Part shown: piece after piece, positions 1-9,797 of the stretch
How positions within the stretch are numbered: position 1 is the first letter of the stretch
Layout: each line of letters starts with the position of its first letter
Assembly: GCA_964520325.1 (NCBI GenBank)
Contig: CAZFOB010000010.1
Coordinates: 70,701 to 134,700 of the forward strand
From: CAZFOB01 sp964520325
GTDB lineage: Bacteria; Actinomycetota; JAICYB01
Length of the DNA: 64,000 nucleotides
Reading direction: 5' to 3'
Position numbers and translations under genes: made by a program
The notes under the pieces: generated by a model
Told to the model about the DNA's origin: nothing
Database searches by the model: none
What the model saw: only the letters and a program-made list of their open reading frames with translations

Positions 1-1312
1 CCGGCGGATCCTGCATGAACATCACCACTGCGACCCGGATGTAGAAGAAGGCCGAGATCACACTCGCAGCCACGGCCACGACCGCGAGCCAGGTGTAGTT
101 GCCGCGTATGACGGAGAAGAAGACGTACCACTTGGCCCAGAAGCCACCCGTTGGCGGGATACCGGCCAGCGAGAAGAGGAAGAACGCGAACAGAGCCGCA
201 GCCGCCGGACGCCGGACACCGAGGCCCGAGTACTTCGCGAGGTGCACGCGCTCACCGCCACCCTCTTTGAAGAGCATCACGCACGCGAAAGCGCCGATCG
301 TCATCGCGGTGTACACCAGGAGGTAGAGCAGCGTGGCCGCCACCCCGCTCCGGCTCGCAACGACCACGGCGATGGCGATGAACCCCGCGTGGGAGATCGA
401 GGAGTACGCGAGCATCCGTTTGACGTCGGTCTGCGCGATCGCGATCGCCGACGCGAACAACAGCGTCAGGACCGCCATCACAGCAAGAACCGGCTGCCAG
501 TCCCAGCGCAGATCACGCAGGGAAACCGACAGCACCCGGACGATCGCCGCGAAGGCTGCGGCTTTCGTGCCGCCCGCCATGAACGCCGTAACGGGCGTGG
601 GAGCGCCTTGGTAGGTGTCCGGTGTCCACATGTGGAACGGCACCATCGCGGCCTTGAAGCCCAGGCCGACAACGAGCAGCGCGACGGCAACGCCGATCAG
701 CCGAAAATCATCGAGCCCACCAGAAGCGGCCATCGCGCGCACACGCAGCAGATTGGTCGTGCCGGCGCCGCCGAACACGAACGCGATGCCGTAGAGAAGG
801 AACGCGGACGCGAACGCGCCGAGCAGGAAATATTTCATCGAGGCTTCTTGCGCTTCCAATCGCTGTCGCTCGAATCCAGCCATCACGTAGAGCGCGAGCG
901 ACAGGAGCTCGATCGAGAGGAACACCATGATCAGATCGGTGGAGATCGACAGCAAGGTCATACCCGCCGTCGACAACAACAGCAACGCATAGAACTCCGC
1001 GCGATCGAGCGCTCGCTCGCGGAGGTAGCTGGGCGCGATCAACGTGGCAAGCGCAGCGGCCAGGAGGATCACGACACGCGAGAACACCCCGAACGGATCC
1101 TGGACGACCATGCCTCCCATCGCGAACAACGGCGGCTCGCTCCACTGCTGGATCGCGAAGAACGCCGACGCCGCGATCGCGATGAAAGCGATCACGGCGA
1201 GGTGGACACCTCGCTGCTGCGGCTTGGCCGAATCGAGGAGCAGCAGGAAGATGGCGCCGCCGACCAGTGCCATCTCGGGGAGAAGCGTCGTCCAGCTCTC
1301 GACGCCCGGCAT
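1..1312 (-). CDS. nuoN: NADH-quinone oxidoreductase subunit N (3' end beyond window)
   Basis: Antiporter-like membrane subunit of respiratory complex I, part of its proton-pumping arm. The visible 437 residues begin MPGVESWTTLLPEMALVGG and form many hydrophobic helices. They include the family pattern around DVKRMLAYSSISHAGF, whose lysine and histidine lie in the putative proton path. The ATG overlaps the nuoM stop by one base (TGATG), so the two are translationally coupled. The last gene of the nuo operon in this window; its C-terminus is cut by the window edge. Identification is secure from sequence and operon position. Confidence 0.95.
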   Translation of the reverse strand, partial: MPGVESWTTLLPEMALVGGAIFLLLLDSAKPQQRGVHLAVIAFIAIAASAFFAIQQWSEPPLFAMGGMVVQDPFGVFSRVVILLAAALATLIAPSYLRERALDRAEFYALLLLSTAGMTLLSISTDLIMVFLSIELLSLALYVMAGFERQRLEAQEASMKYFLLGAFASAFLLYGIAFVFGGAGTTNLLRVRAMAASGGLDDFRLIGVAVALLVVGLGFKAAMVPFHMWTPDTYQGAPTPVTAFMAGGTKAAAFAAIVRVLSVSLRDLRWDWQPVLAVMAVLTLLFASAIAIAQTDVKRMLAYSSISHAGFIAIAVVVASRSGVAATLLYLLVYTAMTIGAFACVMLFKEGGGERVHLAKYSGLGVRRPAAAALFAFFLFSLAGIPPTGGFWAKWYVFFSVIRGNYTWLAVVAVAASVISAFFYIRVAVVMFMQDPP

Positions 1313-2796
1313 CAGCGCTTCTCCGTCACGCGTTCGACGACGTTCTGCACAGCCGGCTCCATGCGATCGAGGAACGGACGCGGCCATACGCCCATCACAA
1401 CGATGAGTACAACGAGCGGCGCGAGCACCAGGCGCTCGCGCGGGGTGAGATCCTTCAGGACACGGTTGTCGTCGTTGGTGATCGGACCGTGGAACGTGCG
1501 CTGGGTCGCCCACAGAAGGTAGACCGCACCGCCGACGACACCGGCGGTACCGAGGATCGCCGCGAGCCGGTTGGCTTCGAAGGCGCCAAGGAAGATGAAG
1601 AACTCTCCGACGAAACCGTTGAGGGCAGGCAGGCCAAGAGAGGAGAACGCCACGAGGAGGAAGACTCCGGAATACACCGGCGCGACCGCGGCGATACCGC
1701 CGAAGTCCTCGATGGCGCGCGTGTGCCGTCGCTCGTAGAGCATCCCGACGAGAAGGAAGAGCGCGCCGGTTGAGACGCCGTGATTGATCATCTGCATCAT
1801 CGAGCCTTGCGTCCCCTGCAACGTGAAGGAGAAGAGCCCGAGGATCACGAACCCAAGGTGGCTCACCGAGGAGTAGGCAACGAGGCGCTTGAGGTCGGAC
1901 TGGACCGCGGAGACTGCGGCTCCGTAGATGATCCCGATCACCGCCGCCGCCATCATGTAGGGCGCCGCCTCTTGTGCGACCTGTGGGAAGAGGGGGATGG
2001 CGAATCGGATGAAAGCGTACGTCCCCATCTTGAGCAGGACGCCGGCAAGGATCACCGATCCGGCCGTAGGCGCCTCTGTGTGTGCGTCCGGGAGCCACGT
2101 GTGGAACGGGAAGATCGGCACCTTGATGGCGAACCCGATCGCGAACGCCGCGAACAGCCAGGCTTGAACGCCGAGGCCGAGTTGCGGAGCAAGCTCGAGG
2201 AGCCGCACATAAGAGAAGGTGGGTCCATCGGCACGAGTGGCGATGTGAAGCGCGACGACCCCGATCAGCATGATGAGACCGCCGGCGAGTGTGTACAGGA
2301 AGAACTTGATCGTGGCGTAGATGCGGCGTTCGTAGCCCCACACCCCGATCAGGAGGTACATCGGGATCAGCACCGCCTCCCAGAAGACGTAGAAGAGCAG
2401 CATGTCGAGCGCGATGAAGACGCCGACGATCGCCCACTCGGTGAGCAGGAGCGCGATGACGTACTCCTTGACGCGCGTGTTCACACCGCCGGAGGCGAGG
2501 AAGCACACCGGGAACAGCAGCGTCGTCAACAGAACGAGGAAGATCGAGATCCCATCGATTCCGAGGTGGTAGGAGATCCCCCAGTCCTTCACCCAGTCGA
2601 GTCGCTCGACGAGCTGGAAGCCGGCTTCACCAACCCGGAATCTGGCGAGCACGACAAGGGAAACCGCGAATGTCGCAATGGAGACGATCAGCCCGATGCG
2701 TTTGAGGAGCGCGTCCTCACGTGGTGCGAGCGCAACGAGGAGCGTGCCGGCCAGCGGGAGGAAGAGGAGCAGCGAGAGCAAGGGGAAATCGCTCAA
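1312..2796 (-). CDS. nuoM: NADH-quinone oxidoreductase subunit M
   Basis: Proton-translocating antiporter-like subunit of complex I, 494 residues, normal length for NuoM. Visible hallmarks are the conserved TM5 glutamate region (LLLTEWAIVGVF), the broken-helix lysine/histidine region (PFHTWLPDAHTEAPTAGS) and DLKRLVAYSSVSHLG. Starts with TTG (LSDFPLLSLLLF); the codon overlaps the nuoL stop by three bases (TTGA). Lies between nuoL and nuoN as in canonical operons. Menaquinone is the likely electron acceptor given the MenJ-like gene nearby (inference). Confidence 0.96.
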   Translation of the reverse strand: MSDFPLLSLLLFLPLAGTLLVALAPREDALLKRIGLIVSIATFAVSLVVLARFRVGEAGFQLVERLDWVKDWGISYHLGIDGISIFLVLLTTLLFPVCFLASGGVNTRVKEYVIALLLTEWAIVGVFIALDMLLFYVFWEAVLIPMYLLIGVWGYERRIYATIKFFLYTLAGGLIMLIGVVALHIATRADGPTFSYVRLLELAPQLGLGVQAWLFAAFAIGFAIKVPIFPFHTWLPDAHTEAPTAGSVILAGVLLKMGTYAFIRFAIPLFPQVAQEAAPYMMAAAVIGIIYGAAVSAVQSDLKRLVAYSSVSHLGFVILGLFSFTLQGTQGSMMQMINHGVSTGALFLLVGMLYERRHTRAIEDFGGIAAVAPVYSGVFLLVAFSSLGLPALNGFVGEFFIFLGAFEANRLAAILGTAGVVGGAVYLLWATQRTFHGPITNDDNRVLKDLTPRERLVLAPLVVLIVVMGVWPRPFLDRMEPAVQNVVERVTEKR

Positions 2797-4679
2797 CGCA
2801 ACCCCGCTCGCAGCACGACGTAGAAGACGATAAGCGCGGCGCCGCCGAAGATGCCGAGCGCGTAGCTCCGCACAAGTCCCGACTGCAACTTACGTGCAGA
2901 CGACGCGAATCCGCTCACCACGCCGCCGGCTCCATTGACCACACCGTCGATGATCCGGCGGTCGACGATGCCGGCGAGGAACGACGCCCCGAGACGGAGT
3001 GGAGAAACGATGACGGTCGCGTAGATCTCGTCGACGAAGAACTTCTGGCGTACGAGCTGATTCACCGGGCCGAGTCGCAGAGCAACCGCGGCGCGGCGCT
3101 CGAGGTCGACGCCGTAGACCCACCAGGCACCGAGCACCGCTACCGCCGCCAACGCCCACATCACCACGACAACCCCGATGGGCTCCGTGTGCTCGGCGTG
3201 ACCGATCACCGGCTCGAGGAAGCTCGAGAGCAACCCGGCGCCCGGAAGTCCCGCCGGAAGGTTGAGTACACCGCCCACCGCAGCAGCGGCCGCGAGAACG
3301 GCCATGGGCAGGATCATCACTGTCGGCGACTCGTGCGGATGAGTGCCTTCGGACCAGCGCGGCTTACCGAAGAACGCGAGGATCATCATCCGGCTCATGT
3401 AGAACGCGGTGCACGTCGCAGCGATCGCTGCGACGACGAAGAGCGCGGTGTGTCCTTCCGTCCACACCGCGGCCACGATCTCGTCCTTCGAGAAGAATCC
3501 GGAGAACGGGACGATGCCGGTGATCGCGGCCCACCCCACAGCCATGACGACAAACGTCTTGGGGATCGCCTTGCGCAGGCCACCCATCCGGTCGAGGGCT
3601 GTCTCGCCACCGAGCGCGTGCATCACCGAACCCGCCGCGAGGAACAGCAGCGCCTTGAAAAACGCGTGCGTGATGAGATGGAACATCGCGGCGCCCGTCG
3701 CACCAACACCAGCCGCGAGGAACATGAAGCCGAGTTGACTGATGGTCGAGTACGCGAGAACACGCTTGATGTCGTCCTCGGCCATCGCGAGGATCGCCGC
3801 GTACAGCGCCGTCGCGACGCCCACCACCGCGACGACGGTTCCGGCGGCTTCGGCGTAGTGATAGAGGGGGTTGAATCGGACGACGAGGTACACGCCGGCG
3901 GTGACCATGGTCGCGGCGTGGATCAGTGCCGAGACGGGGGTCGGACCCTCCATCGCATCGGGCAGCCACACGTAGAGCGGAAGCTGGGCCGACTTCCCGA
4001 CCGCACCGGCGAACAGCAGGAGCGCCGCGATGACCGCCGTCGAGTGCGCGATCCCGCCCTCGGCAGCGGCCCGGTTGACGTCGGAGATCTGCAGTGAGCC
4101 GACGGCCGAGAAGATCACGAAGATGCCGATGAGCATCCCGGTATCACCGACACGAGTGGTGATGAACGCCTTCTTGGCCGCCGTCGCTGCCGCCGGACGT
4201 TCGAACCAGAACCCGATCAACAGGTAGGAGCACGCGCCCACGAGCTCCCAGCCCGCGTAGAGCAGAACGAGGTTGTCCGCGAGCACGAGCAGAAGCATCG
4301 AGAACACGAAGAGATTGAGGTAAGCGAAGAACCGCGGGTAGCGGGGGTCGTCGTGCATGTACCCGTGGGAGTACACGTGGATCAAGAAACCCACCCCGGT
4401 GACCATCAACGCCATCGATGCCGACAGCGGGTCCCATCTCAGGTCGACGGGCACCTGGAGCGAGCCGATGTTCGCCCAGTCGAAGAGGTGGACGGGGATC
4501 GAGCGGCTCCCAGCCGGCATCGCCATCAGGCGCAGAAGTGACGCGCCGGCCGCGACGAAGGCACCCGCGACGGCGGCCGATGCGACCACGCCCGAGCGTC
4601 TGCCCACCCGCTTGCCGTTGGTGAGGAGCAGAAGGGCACCGGCGAGCGGAGCTGCGAGGATCAGCGGAACGGACGTCAC
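2793..4679 (-). CDS. nuoL: NADH-quinone oxidoreductase subunit L
   Basis: Largest antiporter-like subunit of complex I, 628 residues from the GTG at 4679 (VTSVPLILAAPLAG). That start is preceded by a GGTGAG ribosome-binding sequence and lies 4 bases after the nuoK stop. An upstream in-frame start would run back into nuoK. Motifs include LPLYVWLPDAMEGPTPVSAL and DIKRVLAYSTISQLGF, typical of NuoL. The C-terminal part carries the long lateral amphipathic helix region (residues about 530-580) and a final membrane anchor. Confidence 0.96.
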   Translation of the reverse strand: MTSVPLILAAPLAGALLLLTNGKRVGRRSGVVASAAVAGAFVAAGASLLRLMAMPAGSRSIPVHLFDWANIGSLQVPVDLRWDPLSASMALMVTGVGFLIHVYSHGYMHDDPRYPRFFAYLNLFVFSMLLLVLADNLVLLYAGWELVGACSYLLIGFWFERPAAATAAKKAFITTRVGDTGMLIGIFVIFSAVGSLQISDVNRAAAEGGIAHSTAVIAALLLFAGAVGKSAQLPLYVWLPDAMEGPTPVSALIHAATMVTAGVYLVVRFNPLYHYAEAAGTVVAVVGVATALYAAILAMAEDDIKRVLAYSTISQLGFMFLAAGVGATGAAMFHLITHAFFKALLFLAAGSVMHALGGETALDRMGGLRKAIPKTFVVMAVGWAAITGIVPFSGFFSKDEIVAAVWTEGHTALFVVAAIAATCTAFYMSRMMILAFFGKPRWSEGTHPHESPTVMILPMAVLAAAAAVGGVLNLPAGLPGAGLLSSFLEPVIGHAEHTEPIGVVVVMWALAAVAVLGAWWVYGVDLERRAAVALRLGPVNQLVRQKFFVDEIYATVIVSPLRLGASFLAGIVDRRIIDGVVNGAGGVVSGFASSARKLQSGLVRSYALGIFGGAALIVFYVVLRAGLR

Positions 4680-4683
4680 AAGC

Positions 4684-5133
4684 TCACCACTTGAGCAGCG
4701 TGAGGTCGTCGACGTTTGCACTGTTGCGTCGGCGGAAGATCGAGACGATGATCGCGAGCCCGACCGCCACCTCGGCCGCGGCGACGATCATCACGAAGAG
4801 CACGGCGACATGGCCGTCGACGCTCGAATGCATCCGTGCGAAGCCGACAAATGCGATGTTCACCGCGTTGAGCATCAGCTCGATGCACATGAACAGGATC
4901 AACGCGTTCTTGCGGACCAGCACTCCGAAGGCACCCGTCACGAAGAGCAACATCGAGAGGCTCAAGTAGTGGGATGTCGTCGCTTGCTTGCCGGCAAACG
5001 CCACAGCCACAGCAAGGATCAGGAACACAGCGCCGATCGCGATGAGGGGCTTTCGCCGCCGGCGGGCAACCCGCACCTCTTGCGGTGCGGTCGGGGCCGG
5101 GGCGTCGGTGATCGGGGGCGAGGCGTCGGTCAT
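4684..5133 (-). CDS. nuoK: NADH-quinone oxidoreductase subunit K with N-terminal extension
   Basis: Small three-helix subunit of the complex I membrane arm. The C-terminal 100 residues match Nuo[21 protein letters not shown], then [16 protein letters not shown] with the conserved membrane glutamate, then the [11 protein letters not shown] helix with the second glutamate. At 149 residues it is about 50 longer than usual. The extension is a Pro/Ala-rich segment, an Arg cluster and an additional predicted helix (roughly residues 29-47). No later start would restore standard length without deleting part of that helix. Start ATG at 5133, 2 bases after the nuoJ stop. Confidence 0.94.
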   Translation of the reverse strand: MTDASPPITDAPAPTAPQEVRVARRRRKPLIAIGAVFLILAVAVAFAGKQATTSHYLSLSMLLFVTGAFGVLVRKNALILFMCIELMLNAVNIAFVGFARMHSSVDGHVAVLFVMIVAAAEVAVGLAIIVSIFRRRNSANVDDLTLLKW

Positions 5134-5135
5134 GG

Positions 5136-5639
5136 TCAGGGCATCTTGCGCTTGGCGAGCATGAGGATGCCGAGCGTCGCGACGAGCAGGAGCAGACCCG
5201 TCACTTCGAACGGCAGCAGATAGCGCTGGAAGAGTAGCCCTCCGATGAAGTCGGCCGTGCCGAAACCCTCGGGAGCCTCAGGCATGGCGCGGCTGAGCGC
5301 TTTTGAATTGAGTGCGAGAGCGAGACTGACGACGAGCAAGAGCGCACAGATACCGCCGAGGGCGACCTGGCGCGTTTGCAGGCCCCGCGGCTCGTTCAGC
5401 ACCTCGGTGCGATCCACGCCGAGCAGCATGATGACGAAGAGGAACAGGACCACGATCGCACCGGCGTAGACGATGATCTGAGAGACGAAGAGAAACTCGG
5501 CCCCCAAGGCCAGGAAGAGCACGGAGACCGAGAGCAGGTTCACGACCAGCAGCAGCGCAGCATGAACCGAGTTGCGCTGGACGACCATGGCGATTCCGGC
5601 GCCGAGCGCGAGCGCTCCGAAGATGATGAAAAGGGTCAT
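5136..5639 (-). CDS. nuoJ: NADH-quinone oxidoreductase subunit J
   Basis: Five-helix membrane subunit of complex I, 167 residues from the ATG at 5639 ([15 protein letters not shown]), which overlaps the nuoI stop by 4 bases. Contains the conserved pi-bulge helix pattern ([20 protein letters not shown]) that couples quinone chemistry to proton pumping. A longer reading to 5930 exists, but it would extend through nuoI in another frame and lacks NuoJ similarity. Confidence 0.95.
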   Translation of the reverse strand: MTLFIIFGALALGAGIAMVVQRNSVHAALLLVVNLLSVSVLFLALGAEFLFVSQIIVYAGAIVVLFLFVIMLLGVDRTEVLNEPRGLQTRQVALGGICALLLVVSLALALNSKALSRAMPEAPEGFGTADFIGGLLFQRYLLPFEVTGLLLLVATLGILMLAKRKMP

Positions 5640-6298
5640 GTCGGATCCTCGCCGGCCCGGCTGGGCTCGCGCCATGATGCTTGCGGGAGCCAAACAACCG
5701 GAACTTCGACGCCGGTCCCGCTCGGCTCCCCGGGCGCATGGAGCGAACCGACGCCGGGCTGCTCCATCTCGGACTGCGGAAGGATCACCGGGTCGCCGAT
5801 GTAGCCGTGCTTGCTCCATTCGGCGTTCGGCGGCGCCGCGAGGAGTTCTTCCTTGCTGTAGACCATGGAACTTCGCGAGTTCGACGTGAACTCGAAGAAC
5901 GTCGTCATCGTGAGCGCGTCGGTCGGACACGCTTCAACACACAAGCCACAGAAGATGCAGCGGAGCATGTTGATCTCGTACACGGCCGCGTAGCGCTCGC
6001 CCGGTGAGACCGGGTTGTCCTTGTCGTTCTCGGCCCCCCACACGAGGATCGCGTCGGCCGGGCACGCACCGGCGCACAGCTCGCATCCGATGCACTTCTC
6101 CAGTCCCGCGCTTGGACCACTTTCGTACCGGTTGAGGAGGTGTCGTCCGTGCATGCGACGCGGCGGCACTTTGCGCTCGAACGGGAACTGCACCGTATCG
6201 TCCGGACGAACAAGCATGTGCTTGAGAGTGATCCACATGCCTTTCGCCAACGCGACTACGGCATCGATCGGAGACTGACTCACCTGCTTCTGGCTCAT
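5636..6298 (-). CDS. nuoI: NADH-quinone oxidoreductase subunit I (2x[4Fe-4S])
   Basis: Electron-transfer subunit carrying clusters N6a and N6b between the peripheral arm and the quinone. Two ferredoxin motifs are visible: CIGCELCAGACPADAI and CIFCGLCVEACPTDAL. At 220 residues it is somewhat long because of a C-terminal tail of about 45 residues (ending near [13 protein letters not shown]) with no cofactor motif. Overlaps nuoH upstream and nuoJ downstream by 4 bases each. Confidence 0.96.
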   Translation of the reverse strand: MSQKQVSQSPIDAVVALAKGMWITLKHMLVRPDDTVQFPFERKVPPRRMHGRHLLNRYESGPSAGLEKCIGCELCAGACPADAILVWGAENDKDNPVSPGERYAAVYEINMLRCIFCGLCVEACPTDALTMTTFFEFTSNSRSSMVYSKEELLAAPPNAEWSKHGYIGDPVILPQSEMEQPGVGSLHAPGEPSGTGVEVPVVWLPQASWREPSRAGEDPT

Positions 6299-7431
6299 GT
6301 CGAGGCCCGATCGGGTTCAGGCTGCTCCTCGTCTTCCGATCCGCTTCGTCGTGTCGGGAAGAACATGCTGATCACGATCAGACCGAGCAGAGCGCCGACG
6401 ACGTAGAGGATGACCCGGCGGATGTCGATGACACGTGTCGCCGCTGAGAGCGGTATCCACACGAGGCCGACCGGGATCAGCAACTTCCAACCGATGTTCA
6501 TCAGCTGGTCGTAGCGAAGCCGTGGCATCGATGCGCGCAGCCAGAAGAACAGGAAGATGAACAAGCTCGTCTTCGCAAGGAACCACACGGGTGGCCAGAG
6601 CGCGGGAAGGAAGTTCGGCGTCAGGACTTCGATGGGTTGCCATCCGCCGAGGAAGAGCGTGACCGCCATCGCCGAGATCGTGACGATGTGCATGTACTCG
6701 GCCATGAAGAACATCAGGAACTTGATGCCGGAATACTCGGTGTGGTAGCCGGCAACGAGCTCGGTCTCTGCTTCGGGCAGGTCGAACGGCGCGCGGTTGG
6801 TCTCGGCGACCCCCGCGATCAAGAAGATAAGGAACGCCGGGATCTGGGCACCGATGAACCAGCCATCCGCTTGCGCCTCGACGATGCCGCGCGTCGACAG
6901 CGTCCCGGCATAGAGAACGACAGGGACCACGGAGAGTCCCATCGCGATCTCGTAGCTGATCAGTTGCGCGCTCGAACGAACAGCACCGATCAGCGGATAC
7001 TTCGAGCCGGCCGACCAACCCGCGAGCGCAACGCCGTACACGGCGATCGAACCCATCGCAAGGAAGAAGAGAACTCCAACGCTGATGTCGGCGACCTGCA
7101 GGACGACATCGCGTCCGAAGATGTGGATCTTGTCACCGAAGGGGACCACGGTGAATCCGAGGAAGGCGGGAACGGCGGAGATCATCGGTGCGATCGGGTA
7201 CACGATCTTGTCTGCAGCCAGGGGACGGATGTCCTCTTTCATCAGCAGCTTCACGCCGTCGGCGATCGACTGGAGCAACCCGAAGGGACCGGCCTGGTTT
7301 GGGCCGATGCGCGACTGCATGTCGGCCAGGATCTTGCGCTCGGCCCACACCACGATCGCCAGCAGGACGTTCAGGAGCAGGAAGACGACTACGCACTTCA
7401 CAGCAACGATCGCGATGTCGACTCCGTCCAT
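6295..7431 (-). CDS. nuoH: NADH-quinone oxidoreductase subunit H
   Basis: Membrane subunit forming the quinone chamber floor, 378 residues. Family motifs include WAERKILADMQSRIGPNQAGPFG near residue 30 and the acidic loop with AETNRAPFDLPEAE. The C-terminal tail is hydrophilic (RRSGSEDEEQPEPD). The ATG overlaps the nuoG stop by one base. Confidence 0.96.
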   Translation of the reverse strand: MDGVDIAIVAVKCVVVFLLLNVLLAIVVWAERKILADMQSRIGPNQAGPFGLLQSIADGVKLLMKEDIRPLAADKIVYPIAPMISAVPAFLGFTVVPFGDKIHIFGRDVVLQVADISVGVLFFLAMGSIAVYGVALAGWSAGSKYPLIGAVRSSAQLISYEIAMGLSVVPVVLYAGTLSTRGIVEAQADGWFIGAQIPAFLIFLIAGVAETNRAPFDLPEAETELVAGYHTEYSGIKFLMFFMAEYMHIVTISAMAVTLFLGGWQPIEVLTPNFLPALWPPVWFLAKTSLFIFLFFWLRASMPRLRYDQLMNIGWKLLIPVGLVWIPLSAATRVIDIRRVILYVVGALLGLIVISMFFPTRRSGSEDEEQPEPDRAST

Positions 7432-9797
7432 CAGACGACGACCGTGACGGTTGGAGTGCGGTCGTCCCAGGTCGTGAGGACTTGGGCGTTCGCACTTGGC
7501 TGGTTGTACGGGACGAAGACGACACCTTCCGCGATCCCCTTCGAGACCTGCGCGGGGAGGCTGAGTGATCCATGCGCGGTGCTCACTGTCACCTGTTGCC
7601 CATCGGCGACACCGAGCCGATCAGCGTCGGCGGCATTCAGCTCGACGAACGGCTTCGGAGTGAGCTCGCGCATCTCCTCCGTCTTGTTCACGCGCGATCC
7701 GTCGTCGTAGAGCAGCCGGTAGGTCAGCAGACGCAAGCCGTCAGGCGGCTGCGATCCGTTGGTCGGAGCAGCACCGGAGATCATCGGTTTCGGACGGCTC
7801 GCGAGCAGGGCATCGAGCTCGCCTCGCACGTCGTCGATCGTGCGGCACCCGATCGGAGCACCGAGCATGCGGGCCGACTCCGCGAGGATCGCGTAGTCGG
7901 CGCGGGCCGCGCCGGGCGGGTCGACAGCGGCCGTCGTCTGTTGACGACGGCCTTCCCAATCGGTGAGCGTTCCCGCGCGCTCAACGAAGGCCGCGGCCGG
8001 AAGCACGAGGTCGGCGTAGTTCATCAGCTGGGTCGATTGCACGTCCTGGACGACGACGAACGGTGCGGCCTCGAGAGCGGCACGGCCGAGGCCGGCCTCG
8101 GGCACGTCGGCCAGCACGTCGGCGCCGACGAGCCACAACGCCTTGAGCTCGCCCGCGGCCGCAGCCTTGAGCATGCCGCCGACGTCGAGGCCGCGTCCGT
8201 CGGGAAGCTCGGCCCCCCACGCGCTTTCGATCTCGCGACGTCCGGCGGTGTCCAGGTCGCGCCAGCCTGGGAGCAGCTCAGGGTGGGCGCCCGCTTGGAG
8301 CGCCCCGTAGGTGTTCGAACGTCTGGGCAGCCACGTGAGCTTGGCACCGTTGGCATCGGCGACCGCCTTCCACGCACGGACCGTGTCGGCCGAGTGCGCT
8401 CGGGGGCCGAGAAGGATGACGGGAGTCTTGGCTGAAGCGAGTGCGTCGGCGATCGCCGCCGGCACCCTCGCGGTGTCGCCGGGCGTGCTTCGGACGTCGA
8501 CGATCGCGTATTCGGAGAGCGCGATCTCGCGCGGATGCACGATGGCGATCGGCAGGCCCTTCTTCGTGGCCGCGATCCGCATGCGCAGAAAGAGAACGGG
8601 AAGCTCTTCGCGCACGTCGCACTCGATGAGCACGACGAGATCGGAGTCAAGGACGTCGTCATAGCCGACGTCCGGACGGATCAGTGCATCGGCGGCGAGG
8701 CCACCTTCGAGACGGTGGTCGATGTTGTGGGTCCGAAGAACCAGTCGCGCGAACTTCTGCGCGGTGTATGCGTCCTCATCGGTGAGTGACTCGCCGATGA
8801 TCATCCCGGCTGGTGCACCGTCCTCGAGAACGGGCTTCAGTCCCTGCGCGAGGATCTCGAACGCCTCGACCCAGGAAACGGGTTCGAGCTTGTCGCCCTT
8901 TCGCGCGTAGGGGTAGCTCAACCGCTCCGGCGAGGAGATGTAGCCGTTGCCGTAGCGACCCTTGTCGCACAGCCACTCCTCGTTGGTGTGCTCGTTCTCC
9001 GCGGCTGAGAAGCGGACAACCCTTCCGTCCTGGATACGAACGCTGGTATGCAACGCGCAGCCAGACGAGCAGAGGTTGCACGTGGTCGCCACGACTTGAA
9101 GGTCCCACGGACGTGACTGGAACCGGTACGGCGTGCTCGTCAACGCCCCGACCGGGCAGATCTGGACGGTGTTGCCGCTGAAGTAGGAATCGAAGCCCTG
9201 CTCCTCGAACGGGAAGATGTACGCGCGGGGTCCGCGTTCCATGACTCCGATGAGGACGTCACCCGACAGCTCCTCGCAGAAACGGGTGCAGCGGTAGCAG
9301 AGGATGCAGCGCTCGCGGTCGAGCGTGATGAGCGGCGAGATGGGCACAGCCTTCTCGAAGCGCCGCTTCGGTTCGATGAAGCGGGACTCGTTGGGGCCGT
9401 AGTCCTGCGTTTGGTCCTGGAGCGGACACTCGCCTGCGCGGTCGCAGATCGGACAGTCGAGCGGATGGTTGATCAGCAGCAGCTCGAGGATGGTCTTCTG
9501 CGCATCGTTGATCTCAGGGCTCGTGAACTGCGTGTGCGCAACCATCCCGTCAGCGACGACCGTTGTGCACGACGTCTGCGGCCGGCGCTGCGATGTGCCG
9601 GGGATCGGTGGGGACCCTTCGACGTCCACCAGGCACATGCGGCAGGCTCCCACGGGGTCCATGCGCTTGTGCCAGCAGAAGCGCGGGACGTAGATCCCCG
9701 CGCGCTCGGCCGCTTCGATCAGAAGCTCACCGGGCTTGGCCTCGACGGACTTCCCGTCGATGGTGATCGAGATCGTCTGCTGTTGCGTATCCGTCAT
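7431..9797 (-). CDS. nuoG: NADH-quinone oxidoreductase subunit G
   Basis: Iron-sulfur subunit of the NADH-dehydrogenase module, 788 residues from ATG 9797 (MTDTQQQTISITIDG). That start overlaps the nuoF stop by 4 bases. Domains in order: N-terminal [2Fe-2S] ferredoxin (GACRMCLVDVEG), the His/Cys-ligated cluster (HPLDCPICDRAGECPLQDQ), a [4Fe-4S] segment (CILCYRCTRFC), then a molybdopterin-oxidoreductase-like domain with its own cluster motif (CNLCSSGC). No molybdopterin function is expected in this family. Confidence 0.95.
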   Translation of the reverse strand: MTDTQQQTISITIDGKSVEAKPGELLIEAAERAGIYVPRFCWHKRMDPVGACRMCLVDVEGSPPIPGTSQRRPQTSCTTVVADGMVAHTQFTSPEINDAQKTILELLLINHPLDCPICDRAGECPLQDQTQDYGPNESRFIEPKRRFEKAVPISPLITLDRERCILCYRCTRFCEELSGDVLIGVMERGPRAYIFPFEEQGFDSYFSGNTVQICPVGALTSTPYRFQSRPWDLQVVATTCNLCSSGCALHTSVRIQDGRVVRFSAAENEHTNEEWLCDKGRYGNGYISSPERLSYPYARKGDKLEPVSWVEAFEILAQGLKPVLEDGAPAGMIIGESLTDEDAYTAQKFARLVLRTHNIDHRLEGGLAADALIRPDVGYDDVLDSDLVVLIECDVREELPVLFLRMRIAATKKGLPIAIVHPREIALSEYAIVDVRSTPGDTARVPAAIADALASAKTPVILLGPRAHSADTVRAWKAVADANGAKLTWLPRRSNTYGALQAGAHPELLPGWRDLDTAGRREIESAWGAELPDGRGLDVGGMLKAAAAGELKALWLVGADVLADVPEAGLGRAALEAAPFVVVQDVQSTQLMNYADLVLPAAAFVERAGTLTDWEGRRQQTTAAVDPPGAARADYAILAESARMLGAPIGCRTIDDVRGELDALLASRPKPMISGAAPTNGSQPPDGLRLLTYRLLYDDGSRVNKTEEMRELTPKPFVELNAADADRLGVADGQQVTVSTAHGSLSLPAQVSKGIAEGVVFVPYNQPSANAQVLTTWDDRTPTVTVVV

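Noticed and set aside
242..1522. Long plus-strand open frame of 426 codons
   Set aside because: Antisense to nuoN/nuoM; highly charged Arg/His/Glu-rich translation with no domain, as expected from the complement of GC-rich membrane-protein codons.
2721..4097. Plus-strand open frame of 458 codons
   Set aside because: Lies entirely antisense to nuoL, with low-complexity charged translation and no motif.
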